64,000 nt of DNA, taken from positions 1 through 64,000 of the forward strand of contig NZ_JAJAVB010000025.1 in the NCBI RefSeq assembly GCF_020615385.1, read 5' to 3'. The stretch's first letter is position 1. The number at the start of each line of letters is the position of its first letter. Source of the stretch: Jiella soli (GTDB lineage: Bacteria > Pseudomonadota > Alphaproteobacteria > Rhizobiales > Rhizobiaceae). The position numbers and the translations under genes were made by a program. Below are positions 58,912-64,000 of this stretch, one piece after another. The notes below the pieces were generated by a model. That model searched no databases. It was not told the origin of the DNA and worked only from the letters and a program-made list of their open reading frames with translations.

Positions 58912-60774
58912 ATGCGCATCCTACGCCTTCTTGCCGTTATCCTGACGATCTTCGGCCTCTGCGGCCCGGTCCATGCCCAGGCTTACGCCCAGGACTGGCA
59001 GGCCTCCATCGAGCGCTGGCTCTACGGGCTCGAGAGCCGGACGGCGACGGCCGAATGCGTCGCCAAGCTGAACAGTCGGGCGATCACCTTTCTCGGCATC
59101 GCCGAGGACGAGCCGCGCATCAGCAGCGGACGGCGCCGCGACCTGAACAGCATGATCGCCGCGGCCATTCCCGACAAATATTCGCCCCGGATCGCCCAGG
59201 CCTATCGCGAAATGGTCGAGGGGATCCTGCCGCAGCGGGCGGCCTCGGTCGCGGCGGCGCAGGCGCTGAAGGATTTCTACGGCTCCGACATGTTCCTCAC
59301 CGTCGAGCCGGAGCGGCGCCAGCCGGAGATCCTGAGGCTCTATCTGGGCCTCACCATCCTCGATCCGGCAAGCGGACGGATCTGCGCCACCGAGACCGGT
59401 CCGACGCTGACCCTCGACCTCAAGCGTCTCGGTGTCGCAGAACTCTCCGATCGGGCCTCGACGACGGAGTTCTACGATGTCGACGGGGCGCTGCGCGAGG
59501 CGACGGTGAAGGCGCTCTCGCGGCTCACCCAGCACCGGCTCCTCGACGATCCGTCGAAGCCTCTCGCCTATCGCGTGCGCTCGGCGGTCGACGCGCCGGG
59601 CTGCGAGCTCGCGGCCGAGATCAACGACACCTTCGACAGCGCCTATACCGAGCTCAGCGGCGGTCGCCATCAGCGCATCAACGAATCGATCGGCGCGACG
59701 TCCTGGCCGCTGCTCCTGCGGCTGCCGGAGGGCGCCGCGGCCAAGCCGCCGGTCGAAGGCGTCTATCTCGACATCACCGTCGCCCCCGCCTCGGGAGCCG
59801 ACGCGGCGACGGACGAGGACGGCAAGGCCGACGCCCCGGCCGTCCTGAAGCTCGACGTCGCCGTCCAGCATTCGAACGGCACCAGCATCGGCCGCTACAG
59901 CTACCGCGTTGTGGTGCCGCGGGACGACGTGCGCAACTGCCTGCCGGCAGCCCGTGAGACCGCTGCGGCGAAGACCGGCCAGGCGCCGGACGCGGAGCCC
60001 GAAACGCCTGCGCCGAAGGCCGCCGGGGAAGCCTGCCGCACCGCCTTCGAGGCCGCCGCCGCCAATCCGGCGCCCTCCTCGCTCGCCGCCTTCGTCGCCG
60101 GCCATCCCGAATGCGGCGAGGCGGTTGTCGAGGCGACCCGCCGGCTCGACGCCGTCGCCGGCAAATGCCTCGACCAGAGCGAGATCGTCGCCGCCGTCTC
60201 GCTCGAAGGCGGCTCGGCCATGCTGAAGGCCTGCCTCGGCGACTTCTCGACCAGCCCGCGGCACGCGACGGTCCTGCAGGCGGCGCTGGGCCGGCTGGAG
60301 CAGCGCCGGCGCGAAGAGAACGCCGCGGCGGAGCGCAAGCGGAGCGAGGAGACCTACAAGCAGAAGCTCGCGGAGGCCGAGGCGCGGCTCACGGCCGAGC
60401 GCCGCCAGCGGGAAGAGGCCGAACGGCGCGCCGCCGAGCTCGCGAAGGCCCGCGAGGCCGAGGCCCGGCGGATCGAGTCCCGGCAGGCGCAATCTTATCA
60501 ACGTCCGGCGCAACCGACCTATGACGAACCCGCTGCTCCCCCGCCATCCCGACCGAACCTGCCGCGCTGCGTCGTCGCCGATCCGACCGGCACGCCGCTC
60601 AATCTGAGATCCAGCCCGCGCGGGGCTAAGGTCGGCGAATTGCGCAATGGCGCGGTCGTCGTCATCACGGAGGAGGGGTCGGACAGCCAGGGCAAGGCCT
60701 GGGCGAGAGTGGCGCAGGACAGGAGCGGGCGGTCGCCGCTCGGCTGGGTGTTCCGGTCCTATATCCGCTGCTGA
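58912..60774 (+). CDS. Exported coiled-coil protein with SH3 domain
   Basis: A 620-residue protein. Signal peptide ILRLLAVILTIFGLCGPVHAQ. Residues about 25-350 form a domain I do not recognise, with YDVDGALREATVKALSRLTQHRLL in the middle. Then a proline/alanine linker, a short cysteine-containing repeat (ACRTAFEAAAANPAPSSLAAFVAGHPECGEAV), a charged coiled coil of about 70 residues (about 450-520: EERKRSEETYKQKLAEAEARL-like), and a C-terminal bacterial SH3 (about 560-620: LNLRSSPRGAKVGELRNGAVVVITEEG, GWVFRSYI). Such tails bind peptidoglycan or proteins. ATG 58912 begins the signal peptide. It diverges from the liv operon; no ribosome site is convincing. Confidence 0.75.
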   Translation: MRILRLLAVILTIFGLCGPVHAQAYAQDWQASIERWLYGLESRTATAECVAKLNSRAITFLGIAEDEPRISSGRRRDLNSMIAAAIPDKYSPRIAQAYREMVEGILPQRAASVAAAQALKDFYGSDMFLTVEPERRQPEILRLYLGLTILDPASGRICATETGPTLTLDLKRLGVAELSDRASTTEFYDVDGALREATVKALSRLTQHRLLDDPSKPLAYRVRSAVDAPGCELAAEINDTFDSAYTELSGGRHQRINESIGATSWPLLLRLPEGAAAKPPVEGVYLDITVAPASGADAATDEDGKADAPAVLKLDVAVQHSNGTSIGRYSYRVVVPRDDVRNCLPAARETAAAKTGQAPDAEPETPAPKAAGEACRTAFEAAAANPAPSSLAAFVAGHPECGEAVVEATRRLDAVAGKCLDQSEIVAAVSLEGGSAMLKACLGDFSTSPRHATVLQAALGRLEQRRREENAAAERKRSEETYKQKLAEAEARLTAERRQREEAERRAAELAKAREAEARRIESRQAQSYQRPAQPTYDEPAAPPPSRPNLPRCVVADPTGTPLNLRSSPRGAKVGELRNGAVVVITEEGSDSQGKAWARVAQDRSGRSPLGWVFRSYIRC

Positions 60775-60949
60775 GCATCCGGGAGCGGCGGTCCGTGCGT
60801 CCGGGAGCGGCATGCTCTGCCGGCCTATGGCGCGTGCGGCGCCGGACGGACGGCTTGCTCCGTCCGGCGTCGAAGCGGGGAGAGAATCGGCCCCGCCTCG
60901 TGCTAACCATCGGCGAATCGTCTGACGCATCGCCGAGGAACCGCCTGTC

Positions 60950-61855
60950 ATGAACCAGCCCCGCAGCAAGGAGATCGTCGCGATCGGCGAATGCATGGTG
61001 GAGCTCTCCTCGGCCGGCGAGGGGCTCTATCGCCGCGGCTTTGCCGGGGACACGTTCAACACCGCCTGGTATCTCGCCCGCAGCCTCCCGGCGGACTGGC
61101 ACGCCTCCTATCTGACCGCGCTCGGCACCGATGCGATCTCGGACGAGATGCTCGCCTTCTTCGCCGCGGCCGGCATCGGCACGGGCGCGGTGCGCCGGCT
61201 GGAGCGGGCGATGCCCGGCCTCTACATGATCCATCTCGACAATGGCGAGCGCAGCTTCTCCTATTGGCGCGACAGTTCGGCGGCAAAGCAGCTCGCGGCG
61301 GACGAGGCGCATCTCGCCAAGGTCTTCGCCGAGGGCGACGCCTTCTACGTCTCCGGCATCACGCTGGCGATCCTGCCGGAGGACGACAGGGCGCGGCTGC
61401 TGACCCATCTCGCGGCGGCGCGCCGGGCCGGCCGCATGGTCGCCTTCGACCCGAACCTCAGACCGCGGCTCTGGCCGGACACGGACGCCATGTGCAGGGC
61501 CGTGGAAGCGGCGGCGGAGGTGGCGACGATCTGCCTGCCGAGCTTTGCCGACGAGGCCGCGGCCTTCGGCGATGCCTCACCCGACGAGACGGCCCGCCGC
61601 TACAAGCGGCTCGGCGTGCCGGAAATCGTGGTCAAGGACGCCGACGGCCCGGCGCTCCTGTCGCTCCCCGAAGAAGACCTCCGCGTCGCCGCCGAGCCGG
61701 GTATCGCCGTCGTCGATTCCACCGGCGCGGGCGACAGCTTCAACGCCGCCTATCTTTCCGCCCGCCTCGCCGGCGACGAGCCCGCTGCCGCCGCCGCCAA
61801 GGGCCACGCCCTCGCCGCGAAGGTCGTCTGCCACTACGGCGCACTGGTGGGGTAG
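60950..61855 (+). CDS. kdgK: PfkB-family sugar kinase (KDG kinase-like)
   Basis: A 301-residue ribokinase-fold enzyme: IVAIGECMVELS at the N terminus, RGFAGDTFNTAWYLAR (sugar site), and the catalytic anion hole DSTGAGDSFNAAYLSARL with the base aspartate. Similarity in GFAGDTFNTA and FDPNLRPRLW is closest to 2-dehydro-3-deoxygluconate kinases, which phosphorylate KDG in uronate breakdown. No KDPG aldolase gene is in the window, so the substrate is inferred from sequence alone. ATG 60950 has GAGGAA nine bases upstream. Confidence 0.85.
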   Translation: MNQPRSKEIVAIGECMVELSSAGEGLYRRGFAGDTFNTAWYLARSLPADWHASYLTALGTDAISDEMLAFFAAAGIGTGAVRRLERAMPGLYMIHLDNGERSFSYWRDSSAAKQLAADEAHLAKVFAEGDAFYVSGITLAILPEDDRARLLTHLAAARRAGRMVAFDPNLRPRLWPDTDAMCRAVEAAAEVATICLPSFADEAAAFGDASPDETARRYKRLGVPEIVVKDADGPALLSLPEEDLRVAAEPGIAVVDSTGAGDSFNAAYLSARLAGDEPAAAAAKGHALAAKVVCHYGALVG

Positions 61856-61922
61856 CGGGCCACGCGATCACACTGTCCGCAGACTCGTGCGGTTGCTCCG
61901 CGAGGCCGGCGGGGCGGCCTGA

Positions 61923-63371
61923 CTACTCGGCCGGCTCCATCGCCGCGACCTTGCCCCACTCCCGCACGTCCACGAACCGCCCGGCTATCGCCGCCGCCGC
62001 GGCCATGGCCGGGGAGACCAGATGCGTGCGGCCCTTGGAGCCCTGGCGGCCTTCGAAGTTGCGGTTCGAGGTGGAGGCGCAGCGCTCATAGGGGGCGAGG
62101 CGGTCGTCGTTCATGCCGAGGCACATCGAGCAGCCGGCCTCGCGCCAGTCGAAGCCGGCCGCCTTGAAGATCTTGTCAAGCCCTTCGGCTTCCGCCTGCG
62201 CCTTCACGAGGCCGGAGCCCGGCACGATCATCGCCGAGACGGTGTCCGCCACGCGCTTGCCCTCGACAATCTTCGCCACTTCGCGCAGGTCCTCGATGCG
62301 GCCGTTGGTGCAGGAGCCGATGAAGACGCGGTCGAGGGTGATGTCGGTCATCTTCGTGCCCGGCGTCAGGCCCATATATTCGAGCGCGCGCTGCTTCGAC
62401 TTGCGCTTGTTCTCCTCGGGGATCGCCGCGGGATCGGGTACGACGCCCTCGATCGAGACGACGTCTTCCGGCGAGGAGCCCCAGGTAACGATCGGCGGCA
62501 GGTTCGCCGCGTCGAGGGTGACGACCTTGTCGTAATGCGCGCCCTCGTCGGAGACGAGCGATCGCCAATATTCGACCGCCATGTCGAAGGCCTCGCCCTG
62601 CGGGGCCCGCGGCTTGCCCTTGATATAGGCGAAGGTCGTCTCGTCCGGCGCGATCAGCCCGGCCCGCGCGCCGGCCTCGATCGACATGTTGCAGACCGTC
62701 ATCCGGCCTTCCATCGAGAGCGACCGGATCGCCTCGCCGGCATATTCGATGACATAGCCGGTGCCGCCGGCCGTGCCGATCTCACCGATGATCGCGAGGA
62801 TGATGTCCTTGCCGGTGACGCCGGCGGGGATCTTGCCGTTCACCTCGACCAGCATGTTCTTCGCCTTGCCCTGGATCAGGGTCTGTGTGGCGAGCACATG
62901 CTCCACCTCGGACGTCCCGATGCCGTGCGCGAGCGCCCCGAAGGCGCCATGCGTCGAGGTGTGGCTGTCGCCGCAGACGATGGTCATGCCGGGCAAGGTG
63001 AAGCCCTGTTCGGGTCCGATGATGTGGACGATGCCCTGGCGCCGGTCGGCCTCGTTGAAATATTCGATGCCGAAATCGGCCGCGTTTCGGGCCAGCGCCT
63101 CGACCTGAATGCGGCTCTCCTCGTTGGTGATGCCGTTGACGCGGTCCGGCGTGGTCGGGACGTTATGGTCGACGACGGCGAGCGTGCGGCCCGGCTGATG
63201 CACCTTGCGCCCGGCCAGCCGCAGGCCCTCGAAAGCCTGGGGGCTCGTCACCTCGTGGACGAGATGGCGGTCGATATAGAGAAGGCAGGTGCCGTCCTCC
63301 TGGGACTCGACCAGATGCTCATCCCAGATCTTGTCGTAGAGGGTGCGCGGTTTCGAAGCGGTGTCGGTCAT
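61923..63371 (-). CDS. leuC: 3-isopropylmalate dehydratase large subunit
   Basis: A 482-residue aconitase-family enzyme that with LeuD isomerises 2- to 3-isopropylmalate in leucine synthesis. The family blocks [63 protein letters not shown] (first Fe-S cysteine) and [31 protein letters not shown] (the remaining two) are all present, so the 4Fe-4S site is intact. leuD is not in the window. ATG 63371 matches the family N terminus. 517 bases upstream hold no clear leader or riboswitch. Confidence 0.96.
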   Translation of the reverse strand: MTDTASKPRTLYDKIWDEHLVESQEDGTCLLYIDRHLVHEVTSPQAFEGLRLAGRKVHQPGRTLAVVDHNVPTTPDRVNGITNEESRIQVEALARNAADFGIEYFNEADRRQGIVHIIGPEQGFTLPGMTIVCGDSHTSTHGAFGALAHGIGTSEVEHVLATQTLIQGKAKNMLVEVNGKIPAGVTGKDIILAIIGEIGTAGGTGYVIEYAGEAIRSLSMEGRMTVCNMSIEAGARAGLIAPDETTFAYIKGKPRAPQGEAFDMAVEYWRSLVSDEGAHYDKVVTLDAANLPPIVTWGSSPEDVVSIEGVVPDPAAIPEENKRKSKQRALEYMGLTPGTKMTDITLDRVFIGSCTNGRIEDLREVAKIVEGKRVADTVSAMIVPGSGLVKAQAEAEGLDKIFKAAGFDWREAGCSMCLGMNDDRLAPYERCASTSNRNFEGRQGSKGRTHLVSPAMAAAAAIAGRFVDVREWGKVAAMEPAE

Positions 63372-63889
63372 GGTGATCGTCCTTGCCGGGCTGAGCGCGT
63401 GAAGACGGCGCGGCCGGCGTTCTCGAAGTGTCGGATGGGTCGCGAAGGCGAGAGGCGGAACGCGCCGCCTGCCATCCTCTACCGCCCGGCGGCGGCGATG
63501 AACCGATAGAAGAAGCGGCCGGGCAGGCGTGCGTGATCGGAGAGCTTCGCAAAGCTCTCGCTGGTGGGCAGCTTCGCCCGCGCCTTCACTCGCCGGATGC
63601 CGTTCATCGGCTGAAAATAGCAACTCGTCCTGGCGGTGACAATCGCGGCATCGGTTCGCCCTCGGTCGGGCGGCGGCCGTCGGGCCCCGGCGTCGATCGT
63701 GCGTTGCATTGGAGGTACAAATCCGACCACGCTGGCATCCATCTCCACGTGATGCCGACGCTGCCCTGCCTGCGATCGTGGAGGTGCTGAAGGCGAACGA
63801 GGTGGGGCGTGAGGACGGCGCAATGGCGGACGCCGAGCGATAGGCTTCGCGTGAGTTCGGAGGGCAGCTTCCCGCCGTCAGCTGCGGCC
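63372..63889. other. Mostly unexplained region upstream of leuC
   Basis: A region of 518 bases with no confident gene. On the minus strand a frame at 63479-63607 would give a 42-residue basic protein (starting [18 protein letters not shown] and ending [11 protein letters not shown]) with no recognisable family and no clear ribosome binding site. It could be a small gene or a decayed remnant. No leucine-rich leader peptide and no terminator-antiterminator pair were found before leuC. Confidence 0.35.
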
Positions 63890-64000
63890 TTACAGGGAGC
63901 CGACAGGATCGTTGCCGAGGGGCTCTTCCCAATAGGGCGGCGTGCCGAATGCCTGGCGCAGCCAGTCGGTCAGCGCCAGAACCTTGGCCGACGGGCTCCG
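63890..64000 (-). CDS. LysR-family regulator, C-terminal end only
   Basis: The last 36 codons of a minus-strand gene cut by the window edge. [20 protein letters not shown] and then [16 protein letters not shown] followed by TAA resemble the C-terminal tail of LysR effector domains (the S-x-x-x-x-x-L-x-x-W-L pattern). The rest lies beyond 64000, so the family call is provisional. Confidence 0.6.
   Translation of the reverse strand, partial: RSPSAKVLALTDWLRQAFGTPPYWEEPLGNDPVGSL

Noticed and set aside
58921-60996. A 691-codon minus-strand frame opposite the SH3 protein
   Set aside because: Composition is Arg/Gly/Ala-rich without domains; the plus-strand frame has a signal peptide, coiled coil and SH3.
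63372-63889. Leucine attenuator or leader peptide before leuC
   Set aside because: No run of leucine codons in a short frame near leuC and no terminator/antiterminator hairpins were visible.

Overview
The window is a GC-rich alphaproteobacterial chromosome segment, most like the Hyphomicrobiales (Rhizobiales). Support for this: cob-type B12 gene neighbourhoods, an acdS/acdR pair, an opgGHC locus, intergenic palindromic elements of the rhizobial RIME type, and very long antisense open frames typical of about 70% GC coding DNA. The family within the order cannot be fixed from what I see. There are no rRNA genes, no CRISPR array and no complete insertion sequence.

Layout. 1-8.1 kb: an IS-end-like repeat, tRNA-Arg(ACG), and a TRAP transporter (dctPQM) with a MarR-type regulator, divergent from a fused 5-oxoprolinase/hydantoinase; a perfect 17-bp palindrome lies between the two transcription units. 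8.5-15.3 kb: a chemoreceptor, mmsA with a divergent LysR regulator, a PRC-barrel protein, a universal stress protein with an FNR/FixK box, and a ketopantoate reductase-like enzyme. 15.4-29.8 kb plus 34-35.4 kb: a cobalamin region with cobT, cobS, cobD, cobB, cbiD-cobK, one long operon (cbiX, a cobH fusion, cobL, cobI, a cbiG-cobJ fusion, a TumE/TumA-like toxin-antitoxin pair, cobM), and a separate cobQ. CbiX, CbiD and CbiG together indicate the cobalt-early, oxygen-independent route. A candidate cobalamin riboswitch precedes cbiX. 30-33.8 kb: a GGDEF-EAL protein, then ACC deaminase (acdS) divergent from its Lrp-type regulator acdR.

35.4-38.8 kb is the accessory zone. A two-gene unit of lower GC encodes a RusA-like resolvase and a protein with an N-terminal restriction-endonuclease-like region and a C-terminal HEPN motif; I consider it the best candidate for an undescribed conflict system here. 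After an SDR gene comes a decayed, AT-richer sulfotransferase/glycosyltransferase island. 38.9-43 kb: bdhA, a DUF3096 protein and NDH-2, next to an OFA-family MFS carrier with a 40-residue companion membrane protein. 43-48 kb: osmoregulated periplasmic glucan genes opgG, a small ORF, opgH and opgC. 48-53.5 kb: galM, a MarR regulator, a small DHFR-like protein, and pabB-pabA-pabC. 53.7-64 kb: a lipoprotein, a branched-chain amino-acid-type ABC transporter (with LivH and LivM fused), a secreted SH3-domain protein, a KDG kinase-type sugar kinase, leuC, and the C-terminal end of a LysR regulator.

Most operons show 1-8 base start/stop overlaps, so translational coupling is the rule. Statements about families rest on recognised motifs in the translated sequence; no database search was run.
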